DNA from: Carnegiea gigantea
Lineage: Eukaryota; Streptophyta; Magnoliopsida; Caryophyllales; Cactaceae
Assembly (NCBI GenBank): GCA_029747015.1
Contig: JAKOGI010002268.1
Span: 36,001-100,000 of the forward strand
Direction: 5' to 3'
DNA: 64,000 bases
The notes under the pieces were generated by a model. It saw nothing but the letters and a program-made list of their open reading frames with translations. It was not told where the DNA came from and made no database searches. Positions 32,246 through 42,589 of the stretch are shown here, piece after piece. The position numbers and the translations under genes were made by a program. Position 1 is the first letter of the stretch. Each line of letters opens with the position of its first letter.

Positions 32246-32260
32246 GGTTGGAATTAGAAA

Positions 32261-33378
32261 TGATGCAGACCATCCCGTAAAACCTTTTAGAGATCAACCA
32301 GCAAGCTAGGAGGACTCTACAAGCACCAAAGAGATCAAGGAAGTTCATGCTTTGGTCCAAGAACTCGCAAACCAGCCTTTGTACCTACTGCTCAGTTCAA
32401 TTAGAATCTTGCCCAATTTTGTTAATCTTTTGTGCATTGATGCTAAGGGTATAACTAAGTGCAAAGACTGCCCCCTTTAAGGTCAAGATGTTAGCTTTCT
32501 AATAAATCAAGTTTCAAGTCATTTGGAGGTTATTTGCCTAGTCAACTAGCAAGATCTTTTGAACCGTGCAGAACTAGCGCTAATCCAGCGTAGGACAGAA
32601 CCAAGGGGATTTAAGTGGACCAACTTAGCTCTAACTTTTATGCAACTTTAGAGCATGGAATATGAGATAATATTTATCAAACCACCTGCCTTAAAGGACC
32701 TAAAAGCACCCCCTTGTGCTACTATTATCTAGCCAAAAAGACAAGATAAATGCTTGGTTAACCGGTTTGCACTAGCCGTGTAAGAGGTCTTATTTTTACC
32801 TTAATTACTCGTACTTTTTGCTGAGTTAGACTTTGTATCATTGTACTAAGATGCTTTGAAGGCTTAACATCTCATTTCTGATTAGCCTTTAGTACTGATG
32901 AGGTGACCAAGTGAATGATTAAGTTGAAAGTACCTAAGGAGAGTGGGCTGATTTGATGCTCTCTCTTCCCTAGTGTACTACTTGTCTTCGGCTGAGTTTT
33001 AGGGCTTAGACTAGCCATTGGGGAGCCTTTAAAAGCAGCCAAGAGAGTCTTTTGTATCACAACTTTGCATGAATGAAAAGCTTCAGTTTAGAAAACTCTC
33101 TCTACCTCTCTTGAAATCCTAGTGTTGTACCTTGAGTGTGGCAACCTCAAGTGCGTCTCTAGGTCTTCTTGATTCAACTAAGAAGGTGATTAAGTTTTGT
33201 AACATAGTTGAACTAAGAAGATTGCCAAGTGTGTGTGAACTAAGGTGGATATTTGAATCACCCTTGCTAGCTTACTCGTGTTCTATCCTCGTTCTTGTTA
33301 CCTTTGATTTCATCTCTCTGTACCCTACCCGTATGTATTCTTGAATCCTTTTTGCAAATTCTTACATTAGTGAGGCTA
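32261..33378 (+). repeat. M 5' LTR (family IV), 3' end deleted
   Basis: Starts TGATGCAGACC. Same family as B's LTR (13403-14519). The expected LTR end and primer site are missing: the sequence passes from LTR CATTAGTGAGGCTA straight into leader CCCTCTTGGCC at 33372-33378. The hairpin module is recognisable: CTTGAG/CTCAAG 33131-33151, and arms 33164-33180 and 33205-33221 (16 of 17 paired). Confidence 0.8.
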
Positions 33379-33466
33379 CCCTCTTGGCCAAGCTTCCAAC
33401 CCCAAACATATTGCAAACACAATTCCTAAATCAACCCTAAACACACTCCCGTGACAAACCAATGTA
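33379..33466 (+). other. M leader remnant
   Basis: CCCTCTTGGCCAAGCTTCCAA and following bases match the leader of Q (reverse complement of about 56830-56710), including ACTCCCGTAACAAAG-like sequence. It ends where unknown insertion X begins. No gene. Confidence 0.7.
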
Positions 33467-34803
33467 TATATTCAAGGGGTTCATTTTCATTTCTCAAACT
33501 CCACTTCAAGGAAGGTAAAAGTCCAACAAGATCATGCCTGGAAATGTTCACTTCTGGTTCCATTATGTGAATTCCATGATACAAGACACTTTAAGAAGTT
33601 TATGTTGAACTTCAAAGTGCCTTTTTCAAAAGGGATTTCCAAATGGGGATTAAGAGCATCATGCACCATGCCCATAAATCTTACTACTATTATTGAGCTC
33701 AAGGAAGGTCAAGAGAAGCTTAAGGAGGCCAAGTAGAGAGCCCTCACATGTAAGAAAGCCGTGGAGATCCCTGATGAGCTAGCACCTAGCTCATCCGCAT
33801 ATACCACCGGATTTGTCATGCTTTTGCAGCAAAATGTAATGGGCCAAAATTCTGATGGTCCTTACATTAGTCAAGCCTATGAAATGAGATTTCTAACAAG
33901 ACCAACCACGCTTAAATTGGAGTTCATTTGGTTGGTCAAGTTCAGCCCACAAGCACACGGTATCTTGGCGCAGGACAGTTTGGATAGCCTTCACTATTTG
34001 GGCCATAACTTTTGATCGGCTGGTCTAATTGCAATAAAATTGGATTTCCTAGAAACTAGACATCCTAGGCTTTCCAAAAAGCCCAAGATCATCGAATTTA
34101 GTTCCGTATTCAGAGAGATATGCCTCCTGGAAGTTGGGCTTACTGTAGGTGTGAACGCATTTAATAGCCGGAATACGCATACATGCATCTTCACTCCTAA
34201 AGCCGGTTGCTGCATCCCCTTTGCTCAAGCTACGTTCCCCCTTTCTCCCAAGGCTGACATGTGTCTTTTCAAGTGGGAACATGACTCCCCAAGCTGATAG
34301 GTTCATTTCACTCAAGCATCATTAAGTTAGATACGTGGTTCACTTAGCCGTGTGCATGTTTTCCTTTTTAGTTCCTTGTATTTTGCTTTCTTTTCATTAG
34401 TGTCTATTCATAAGTGTGTTCGTATCTTTTCAAGTGTAAGGCCAGCCCTATATAAGGCCATAGTGTCGAGTTGTTTGCATCAGAAAACCAATTACATTCG
34501 AGTTCAAGAAATACAATTCAGCTTTGAAGTGTTCTTTCAAAGTGTGTGAGAAAATCTAGTTCTATATCTTGAGTGTTGGCAAACTCAAGTGGTGTTCTAG
34601 TTTTCTAAACTCCTCTAGGTGGTGATTCATTTCTGTATCCTAGAAAGAGTAAAGAAATTTGCCCAAGGATTGTTTTTGAGTGGCTCCTTCTTGGATTATC
34701 TCAAACTCAACCTTGAACCTATCCTTCCTTATTTTCCTTTCTTCCTCAACTAAAGACCACAAAAGATAACCTAGCTTGGTCATTTGGGTGCTCATATACA
34801 TCA
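33467..34803 (+). mobile_element. Unidentified insertion X with an LTR-like right part
   Basis: Replaces the first part of M's gag. The right end GCTCATATACATCA (to 34803) looks like an LTR terminus. TATATAAG at 34449-34456 could be its TATA box. Hairpins CTTGAG/CTCAAG (34568-34588) and CTCCTCTAGG/CCTAGAAAGAG (34610-34649) around a TGGTG...TGTAT loop follow. So 34400-34803 is probably the R-U5 of a solo LTR. A left end could be TGATGAGC at 33772, but flanks do not match (ATCCC against AAAAG). I could not assign 33467-33771. Confidence 0.55.
34449..34456 (+). promoter_or_regulatory. TATA box of LTR-like insertion X
   Basis: TATATAAG within GCCCTATATAAGGCC, about 120 bases before the hairpin module. 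This is the same spacing logic as in LTR A. Inferred. Confidence 0.45.
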
Positions 34804-35500
34804 AAAAGGGAAGATAAGAACTTCAGAGAAAATGAAGTCCAAACTCAAGTCTAAGTTTTTGGCACCCCATTACTTGTAAGACAACTTCCTTAAATGCCAC
34901 CACCTCAAACAAGGGTCTAAGAGTGTAGAAGAGTACACTAGAGACTTTGAACAATTACTCTTGAAGCGTGATTTGAAGGAGGATGAGTCTTAAACCTTGA
35001 TTAGGTACTTGAGTGGTTTGAATGAGGAGATTGCTCGTGTGGTTGAACTCCGCCCTTACACTTCTTTGGATGAGCTTAGTGTCTTAGGTCACAAAGTGGA
35101 GTTGCAAAAGAGAATCAAAGGTAAGGGCATGGTTTTTAAGCCAAACCCATGACTTACCCACTCTAAAAGTCATCCTATGACCCCCCAAAACTGTCCCAAA
35201 CACAAACTCATAACCCTCTGCACCCAATAGCCCACAAACCCCCTCAAAATGGCCCCTAAACCCATGGACAAGAAAAGGTGTTTTCGTTGCCAAGGCCTTG
35301 GACACTATGTATTTGAATGTCCTAACAAAAGAGTGGTCACATTGGCTGAATACCAAGCTTCTTGTGAGGAGCTAGAGGAAGAAAATGAGGAAGGAGAGAA
35401 GGAGCTTCTCATGATCGAAGCCCTTGAAGAAGTTGGAGAGGGACCCGATGAAGGAGAAATGCTTGTGATTAGACAAGCTTTGAGTGGCCTTGCTTCCTAA
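34804..35500 (+). pseudogene. gag: M gag, C-terminal half
   Basis: Resumes inside capsid after X with QKGKIRTSEKMKSKLKSKF, SVEEYTRDFEQLLLKRDLKEDES, stop, then TLIRYLSGLNEE and SLDELSVLGHKVELQKR. The knuckle CFRCQGLGHYVFEC at 35279-35320 is intact. The acidic linker (ELEEENEEGEKEL) is open to 35500. The N-terminal half of gag is missing. Confidence 0.85.
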
Positions 35501-35890
35501 AATGACTTAGAATAAAGGGAAAACATCTTCCACACTTGGTGTACCATGAAAGGAAAGGTTTGTACTCTCATCATAGATGGGGGAAGCTGTGCTAATGTTT
35601 CTTCCACGACTCTTGTGGAGAAGCTAAAGCTCTCGGTCTCACCACACCCAAGCCCTTACACCATCCAATGGCTCAATCAAGGTAAAGACTTACAAATCTC
35701 TTCTTGGGGTTTGCTTACTTATCTATTGGAAAGAACTACAAAGGTGAGATTTGGTGTGATATTGTGCCTATGGATGCTTATCACGTCCTCTTAGGACGTC
35801 CATGGCTCTTTGACAGAAGTGTGATGCATGACGGTCGTTTGAACACATACACCTTCACCAAGGATCATAAGAAAATCACCCTTACCCCTC
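35501..35890 (+). pseudogene. pro: M aspartic protease, first part
   Basis: CTLIIDGGSCANVSSTTLVEKL with the catalytic motif intact, then SPYTIQWLNQGKDL. A frameshift near 35705 moves to IGKNYKGEIWCDIVPMDAYHVLLGRPWLFDRSVMHDG. L interrupts at 35891 after the LTPL region. Confidence 0.85.
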
Positions 35891-37586
35891 TGATGGAGAT
35901 CCCTCCATGCCCCTTGATTTAAGGAAGCAAATCAATCTAGGTAATTTCATTTTGCTAGCCAAAGGATGAGTAAATCATCCAAATTTTGTTTAAGTAATAA
36001 AACAACAGGTCACAGGTTGTTTCCAGCAGCAAACCCGTCTTTTGTGTGCTCAATTACTTAGGCCTCTTTGAGGTTTAAGTTTATTATTTTGCATTAGGTT
36101 TGAAGCTCAGGAAGTTAGCTTTTCAAAAAAACAAGTTTCATCCCATTTGGGCTTCATTTACCCACTCAAATTAGCCAATAAACATAAGGTATCCAAACTG
36201 CCCAGCTGAACTAGAATGTACCCGGTTTTGAGCATGTGATTTCTTAAGCTACGTTTTGGTTTAAGTATTGGATTTTTACCTTTTTGGATTCCCTAAGATG
36301 TCTAATTTCAGGTCCAAGTATTAAATTCTAATCATACACAATCAAAGTTAGGAGATAAAGGCATTTTGTCAAAGCTATCAGGTTTAACCTAAAACTGTAC
36401 GGTTAAAAGTTTTAGTGGAATTCGTCTACTTAAGCATGGTTTAACCTTTCTTTCTTTATAGGGGAGGTTTGTACACACCCTAAGGTTTCCTCCCATGATT
36501 GGAAATCAGAATCATGACCACTTTTGATTGGGTATAAAGACTGTAGAAAATGAGGTTCAGTTTGGTCCTAAAACCCAGTTTGGCAGCAGCAACTTGCTTT
36601 CCTCATTCCGTGGGTTTCCTTTGACTTGGTTACTTGCATGCTAGCTTCTCGCACGTCCCAAGACTTCTAGATCATCAATCATCAGCTACAAAAGAGAATT
36701 ACCTTGAGAAGAACAACCAATGGGAAGCAAAGGCAGCTAGACATGTCTCCTGAAGCTCACCGGCCAGCCGAAAAGGAAGAAGTGTACGACTGCCCCCTTT
36801 ATTTATTTTGCTAAATCTGGTTATATTAGGCCTAATTACATGCAATTAAGGTTGTAAACATTATTTGTTTTGCTTTCCTTTTCATTTGGATTGTAATTAG
36901 ACTAAGTTGATTGAGCTTATGCACGGGTTAGTGATAACCGTGGCTGTTAGCTTTGTTAATACTTTTCTTTCCTAGGAAGGAAAGCTTTAGGTGTGTGCTT
37001 GCTAAGGTGCATGCTTGCTAGGCTTGTATTAAAGAGTTACACATGGCCATGGGCAGACGATAACTCAGTTTGAATTAAAAACCAGTTGAGAGCATTTTGC
37101 TTTCGTGCATTCGTGCATTCAAATACTAAACTTGCTTATCCTTAACTAGGCCGGTTAGGGTGGTGTTCAAGCTTAGTCTTAAACTTGTTTAAGTGGTGTT
37201 TCTGTATCTTAATCAGGTTTAGGGGCCCTAAACTTTCGTTTGGTGGTGTTTCTATATCCAAACAAAGGTTTAGAACTATCCATCTACCTTGATTATCCTC
37301 ACGGGTTTCAGGTGAACTTAGCTAAATTCCAGTTTGCATAAACCGTGTGAACTTGAATTCTAGTTTGAGTTTTCATTTAATCCATTGAAGATACATCAAT
37401 TTTCTTTTCCTTTTCTCATTTAGAATCCCTTGATTCTAAATTCCATCCCCTATCTCATGTTGTTATTGCTCACAACCAGCTTCTAACGCACCCCTTTCCT
37501 TGAATTTTCCTTGATTGTGTTCTCTCTTGATTTTAAGCTTTTACTCTTAAATTGAGTTTTAGCATTAACCCTTGGGAGATAAATCA
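35891..37586 (+). repeat. L 5' LTR (family VI)
   Basis: TGATGGAGATCCC to GGGAGATAAATCA; the terminus CATCA has become AATCA. The hairpin module lies at 37140-37273. A third copy of the LTR start is S at 62966. Confidence 0.92.
37140..37273 (+). other. Hairpin module in LTR L (three hairpins)
   Basis: CCTTAAC/GTTAGGG around TAGGCCG (37140-37160). Arms 37178-37193 and 37208-37223 (15 of 16 paired with G-T) around TGGTGTTTCTGTAT. Arms 37228-37243 and 37258-37273 (15 of 16) around TGGTGTTTCTATAT. Same 16-14-16 geometry as LTR A with other stem sequences. Confidence 0.82.
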
Positions 37587-37590
37587 TATT

Positions 37591-37602
37591 TGGTATCAGA
37601 GC
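37591..37602 (+). other. L primer binding site
   Basis: TGGTATCAGAGC, four bases after the LTR; perfect match to the initiator-Met tRNA end. Confidence 0.9.
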
Positions 37603-37699
37603 AAGTTTATCCTTTACTTGGTAGTCATCCCCACGCGCCCCAAAACACAAAATCCAAACATCATCCTACAAACTAGCCCTAAACACATTCGGTCTCAAA

Positions 37700-38870
37700 A
37701 TGAGTTCTAGTATGAACTTGCCTTTGGAGGAGAGGTTTAAAGCACTAATGAAGCAGAATGAGATACTAATGAAGTCCCTTAGTGAAGAGGCCCAACGTGA
37801 CCAAGAAACTAAGGCTGAAAATGAGGATCTTTGAAAACAGCTTGGTGCATTTTTGAAGCAAAAGCAACAAACCAATGAAGAACCACTCCAATCTGATTCC
37901 AAAAGGCAAGAGCGTGTGTTCAGCCATCATCTTGATTCATCTATTGATGATGAACCATTTAGAGTGGCTAGACCAGAACCACGAATTCAAGCAAGTACAA
38001 GTGACTTCAAGGTTGAGATTCCAGAATTTGAAGGCAAGCTTGATCCTGAAGAGTTCTTGGATTGGCTACACACGATCGAAAGCATTTTTGAGTACCAAGA
38101 CATCCTTGAAGACAAGAAGGTGAAGCTGGTTACCATAAGACTCAGAAACTACACCTCTTTTTGGTGAACAAACTTATATGCCAAATGAGTAAGAGAAAAG
38201 AAAGTAAAGATCAGAACATGGGAGAAGATGAAGGCCAAGCTTAAGGCTCGGTTTCTACCCCTAACCTACATTCAAGATTGCTATTCCCAACTCCACCACT
38301 TGACACAAGGTAACCTAAATATAGAGGAGTATACTCGTGAGTTTGAAAAGCTTGCAATTAAATGTGATTTATAAGAACCAGAAGAACAAATAATTGTTAA
38401 GTACTTAGGAGGTCTTGATCCTGGGTACTCTAATATTGTTGAATTACAAGCTTATACTTCATTTGATGAGGTATGTCTGCTGGCTCACAAGGTTGAGCAG
38501 CAAAAGAAAAATAAACAGCTCCCAAGGCATGAAAACCCAAAGCCCTCACCACATGACCAAACCGTGAACAAGGGGAGTTCGTCTTCCACCCCTAAACCCA
38601 CGGCGTCCATTTTCCCCATTCCACAAAAAAGTCAAACTCCACAGCAAGGCCTGCCCCCATAACCTACACCTAAACCCCTTCCTAAAGGTGTTCAAAGATG
38701 TTTTAAGTGCCAAGACTTTGGCACTTAGCATCAGACTGTACAAACCGAAGGTTTGTTACCTTAGCCGAATGGAAGGCAGTAGAGGAGGTCAAGTTAGAGG
38801 AGGAAAGTGAAGAGAAAAATGGGGATGTTTTTTAGAAGATAGTGGTAGAGGCAGATGAGGGTGAAATGCT
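37700..38870 (+). pseudogene. gag: L gag
   Basis: ATG 37700-37702 opens MSSSMNLPLEERFKALMKQ, a likely coiled coil. A stop at about 37832 precedes the 104-codon run with DFKVEIPEFEGKLDPEEFLDWLHTIESIFEYQD. Further stops occur at about 38165, 38187 and 38372. SFDEVCLLAHKVEQQKK leads to a Pro/Ser-rich spacer. The knuckle starts CFKCQDFG near 38699 but a base change leaves T-stop in place of the His part. Gag may have been intact when the derivative last moved. Confidence 0.87.
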
Positions 38871-39162
38871 CAGTTTGGACACCCACCATCCACCAAGAAG
38901 TAATGAGCATCTCAGCCTTCTTCTCACTTTTGGTGAACCATCACTTAATGCTCCTAATTTTGAATTGAAAGTACTTGAGGAAGTGGTACAAGGTAAGATC
39001 GCAGGGTCCCCTCTAAGAAACACTCAAATCAACAAGGGGAATGAAAGGACAAGAGTCTCTAAGCTCAAGAGAGACTTATTTGAATGGCTGATTTTATTTC
39101 AGCGAAAACTAAATCAAGAAGAAGAGGTAATTACCTAAACTGATTTGTGGACAAATCTTTCT
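38871..39162 (+). pseudogene. L fused remnant of the protease-RT linker
   Basis: An open run (38842-39138) starts in the gag linker (EADEGEMLSLD). It then jumps to sequence like the protease-RT linker (LSLLLTFGEPSLNAPNFELKVLEE), skipping the protease. The rest up to the polypurine tract is not recognised. This marks the internal deletion that removed pol. Confidence 0.6.
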
Positions 39163-39176
39163 CAACAAGGGGAGGA
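39163..39176 (+). other. L polypurine tract
   Basis: CAACAAGGGGAGGA directly before the 3' LTR. Confidence 0.9.
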
Positions 39177-40871
39177 CGATAGAGATCCCTCCATGCCCCT
39201 TGATTTAAAGAAGCAAATCAATCAAAATAATTTCATTTTGCTGGCCAAAGGATAAATAAATCATCCAAATTTTGTTTAAGTAATAAAACAGCATGCCAGG
39301 GGTTGTTTCCAACAGCAAACCCATCATTTGTGTGCTTAATTACTTAGGCCTCTTTGAGGTTTAAGTTTAATATTTTGCATTGGTTTTGAAGTTCAAGAAG
39401 TCAGCTTTGTAGCAAAACAAGTTTCATCCTATTTGGACTTCATTTACCCAATCAAATTAGCCAATAAACCCAAGGTATCCAAACTACCCAGCTGAACCAG
39501 AATGTACCCAGTTTTGAGCATGTGATTTCTTAAGCTACATTTTGGTTTAAGTCTTGGATTTTTACCTTTTTCGATTTCCTAAGATATCTACTTTCATGCC
39601 CAAGCATTAAATTCCAATCAAACACAATCGAAGTTAGGAGATTAAGGTATTTTATCGAAGCCGTCAGTTTTAACCTGAAACTGCACGGTTAAACACTTTA
39701 GTGGAATTCTTCTACTTAAGCATGGTTTAACCTTGATTTCTTCGTGGGGGGGTTTGTACACACCCTAAGGTTTCCCCCCAGGACCTAAAAGCAGAATCAT
39801 GACCATTTTGGTTCGGTTTAAAGAAGGTAGAAAACCGGGTTCAGTTTGATCCTAAAACCCAATTTGGCAGCAGCAGCTTGTTTTCCTTATTCTGTGGGTT
39901 TCCTTTCGCTTGGTTGCTTGCATGCTAGCTTCCCACATGTCCCAAGGCTTCTAGATCATGAATCACCAGCTGCAAAAGAGAATTACCTTGAGAAGAACAA
40001 CCAATGGGAGGCGAAGGCAGCTAGACATGTCTCTTGAAGCTCATTGGCCAGCCGAAAACGAAGAAGTGCTTTAGGGCTGCCCCCTTTGTTTATTTTGTTA
40101 AAGCTGGTTGTATTAGGCTTAATTACATGTGATTAAGGTTGTAAACATCATTTGTTTTGCTTTCCTTTTCATTTGGATCGTAATTAGCCTAAGTTGATTG
40201 GGCTTATGCACGGGTTAGTGATAACTGTGGCTGTTAACTTAGTTAATACTTTTCCTTCCTAGGAAGGAAAGCTTTAGGTGTGTGCTTGCTATGGTGCATG
40301 CTTACTAGGCTTGTATTAAAGAGTTACACATGGCCATGGGTAGATAACTCACTTCGAATCAAAAACCAGTTGAGACCATTTTGCTTTCGTGCATTCGTGC
40401 ATTCAAATACTAAACTTGCTTATCCTTAACTAGGCCGGTTAGGGTGGTGTTCAAGCTTAGTCTTAAACTTATTTAAGTGGTGTTTCTATATCTTAATCAA
40501 GTTTAGGGGCCCTAACCTTTCGTTTGGTGGTGTTTCTGTATCCAAACAAAGGTTTCGAACTATCCATCTACCTTGATTAATCTCACGGGTTTCAGGTGAA
40601 CTTAGCTAAATTTCAGTTCGCATAAACCATGTGAACTTGAATTCTAGTGTGAGTTTTCATTTAATCCTTTGAAGATACATCAAGTTTCTTTTCCTTTTCT
40701 CACTTAGAATCCCTTGATTCTAAATTCCATCCCCTATCTCACGTTGTTGTTGCCTCACAACCAGCATCTAACATACCCCTTTCCTTGAATTTTTCTTGAT
40801 TGCATTCTCTCTTAGTTTTAAGCTTTTACTCTTAAATTGAATTTTAGCATTAACCCTTGGGAGATACATCA
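39177..40871 (+). repeat. L 3' LTR (family VI)
   Basis: Starts CGATAGAGATCCC (TG changed to CG) and ends GGGAGATACATCA. Pairs with 35891-37586 and is almost the same length. The hairpin module is conserved at about 40430-40560. Confidence 0.92.
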
Positions 40872-41903
40872 CCCTCTCAAGCCTACCTCTCAAAGAAAGC
40901 CCTAACACACTCCTAGCATGGATGTCTTCCTTACTACCCTTCTCCATTCCCAATTACATGAATATGATGAATTCAAAGAGCGGATTTTACTTAGCCATGA
41001 ACCAACTGAAGCTAAGGATTCTTCCCATCCTTTGCTTGTCCCCCTCCTAAAAGCCTTTGAACATGTCCTCCTAAGTGAGGTACCCCATGGCCTTCCTCCC
41101 AAAAGGTCCATACAACACAAGATTGACCTCATTCCCGATGCCACCCTTCCAAACAAGCTGGCCTACTGTATAAACCCTTAAGAAACGCAAGAAGTGCAAA
41201 GGCAATTAGGTGAACTACTAGCTAAGGGCTTGATCTGTGAGAGCCTTAGCCCTTATGCCGTGCCGGCCTTGCTTGTCCGTAAGAAAGATGGGTCCATGGG
41301 ACGTATGTGGATAGTAGAGCAATTAACAAGATTACTATCAAGTATCGCTATCCTATTCCAAGATTGGAACATCTTCTTGATGAGCTACATGGAGCCACCA
41401 TCATTTCTAAGATTGATCTTAGAAGTGGCTATTATCAAATTAGGATCTTCGAAGTGGATGAGTGGAAGATGGCTTTCAAGACCAAAGGAGGACTTTATGA
41501 GTGGTTTGTTATGCCCTTTGGTTTGACAAAGGCACCAAGCACTTTCATGAGGCTTATGAACCAAGTTCTAAAGCCCCTCATCAGCAAGTTTGTTGTTATC
41601 TACTTCGATGATATATTGGTGTATAGCAAGAGTGAAGAAGAGCATGCCGAGCACCTACACCAAGTCTTGAGTATTCTAGCTCAAGAAAAGCTTTATGGAA
41701 ACTTAGAGAAATGTCACTTTTTCTCCTTACAAGTTATATTTTTGGGCTATGTTGTTCCGGCTCACGGAATCCCTGTAGATGAGAGCAAAATCAAGGCTAT
41801 CCGAGAGTTGCCTTCACCCTCCTCTATACAACAAGTTTGAAGTTTTCATGGTCTAGCCTCTTTTTATAGGAGGTTTGTGAAGGATTTTAGCACCATTGTT
41901 GCT
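40872..41903 (+). pseudogene. pol: M protease-RT linker and reverse transcriptase
   Basis: After the CCCTC repeat the M frame resumes: LHEYDEFKERILLSHEP, GLPPKRSIQHKIDLIPDATLPNKLAYC, stop, then ESLSPYAVPALLV. A frameshift lies near 41300. A 177-codon run (41307-41840) follows with [48 protein letters not shown] at 41601-41612, and the thumb. The connection GLASFYRRFVKDFSTIVA ends at 41903 against family II LTR. Confidence 0.9.
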
Positions 41904-42468
41904 TAAGGAAGTGTATCAAAGTTAAGTACATCATTTTTTTTGTTTTTGGCTTTCCTTAATATTCTGGTTGTAATTAGTTTAGTTAAGCAAGCATGTAATC
42001 TAGTTTAGCCTTAAGCGCATAGGTTAGCTTGTTTAAGTCGTTTCCATCCAAGGGAGGAAACCTCATTCTAGCTTGTATGCTGCATATTGCTTGCTTGGTC
42101 GTGCATTAATGCTTTGCCGAGGCACATTTTGTAATCAGACTTTGATATTGAATGAAAAACTAGAATTGAGAACACCTTACTTTCGTTCCTCTAAATACTT
42201 CACTTGCTCATCCTTACTTTGGTTGATTAAGGTGGTGATCAAGTAAGTCCTAAACCTTGATTAAATGGTGTTTTTGTATCTTAATCATAGTTTAGGGACC
42301 CTAAACTCAAGTTTAGTGGTGATTCTGTATCTAACCAATAGTTTAGTCTATCCGTTACACAAATATTTATACGCGGATTCACCTAGATTTTAGCTTGAAT
42401 TCATATTGCTTTGTTTTTAGCTTTGAATTGAGGTTTGAGTGTTTTTATTTTCCATCCAAGATACATCA
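41904..42468 (+). repeat. G 5' LTR, 3' portion only (family II)
   Basis: Matches about 47708-48262 of the 3' LTR, from AAGTGTATCAAAGTTAAG to CATCCAAGATACATCA. It retains the hairpin module at about 42220-42345. U3 and promoter are gone. Confidence 0.88.
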
Positions 42469-42472
42469 TATT

Positions 42473-42484
42473 TGGTATCAGAGC
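42473..42484 (+). other. G primer binding site
   Basis: TGGTATCAGAGC, four bases after the LTR end; perfect. Confidence 0.9.
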
Positions 42485-42589
42485 TTTGGTTTCTCCTTGG
42501 CTTTGTACGTCCCTCCACTTTCCAGAATCATTCCCACTCAAATTCCAAACACATTCCTTGTTTGAGCTTAAACACAATCCGAGAGCAAG

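Larger units (their letters stand above)
1..32260 (-). mobile_element. Host Ty3/gypsy element P, split by K and cut at the left window edge
   Basis: The outermost element of the left block. Its pol lies at 1-1622 and its gag-protease at 30582-32260; everything between belongs to K and K's own insertions. The two pieces rejoin exactly across the AAAGC repeat (1618-1622 and 30582-30586). Element J, of the same family, reads continuously through the matching point near 6357-6367. P's 3' end lies beyond the window. Its 5' leader is cut at 32261 by the LTR of M, 16 bases upstream of the gag start codon, so its 5' LTR is not visible. Confidence 0.85.
35891..40871 (+). mobile_element. Short pol-less Ty3/gypsy derivative L
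   Basis: 4981 bp: LTRs 35891-37586 (1696) and 39177-40871 (1695) around an internal region of only 1590 bp with primer site, gag and polypurine tract but no protease, RT, RNase H or integrase. Perfect target repeat CCCTC (35886-35890 and 40872-40876). M's protease-RT sequence resumes after it. It must have been mobilised by enzymes from another copy. LTRs are larger than the whole internal region. Confidence 0.93.
32261..41903 (+). mobile_element. Truncated Ty3/gypsy element M, host of X and L
   Basis: Plus-strand element of LTR family IV inserted in P's leader: 5' LTR 32261-33378, leader 33379-33466, insertion X, gag 34804-35500, protease 35501-35890, element L, then protease end and RT 40877-41903. 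It stops in the RT connection at the junction with G's LTR, so RNase H, integrase and 3' LTR are missing. The join at 41903 shares GCTTAA-like bases with family II LTR, suggesting end joining after a deletion. Confidence 0.82.
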
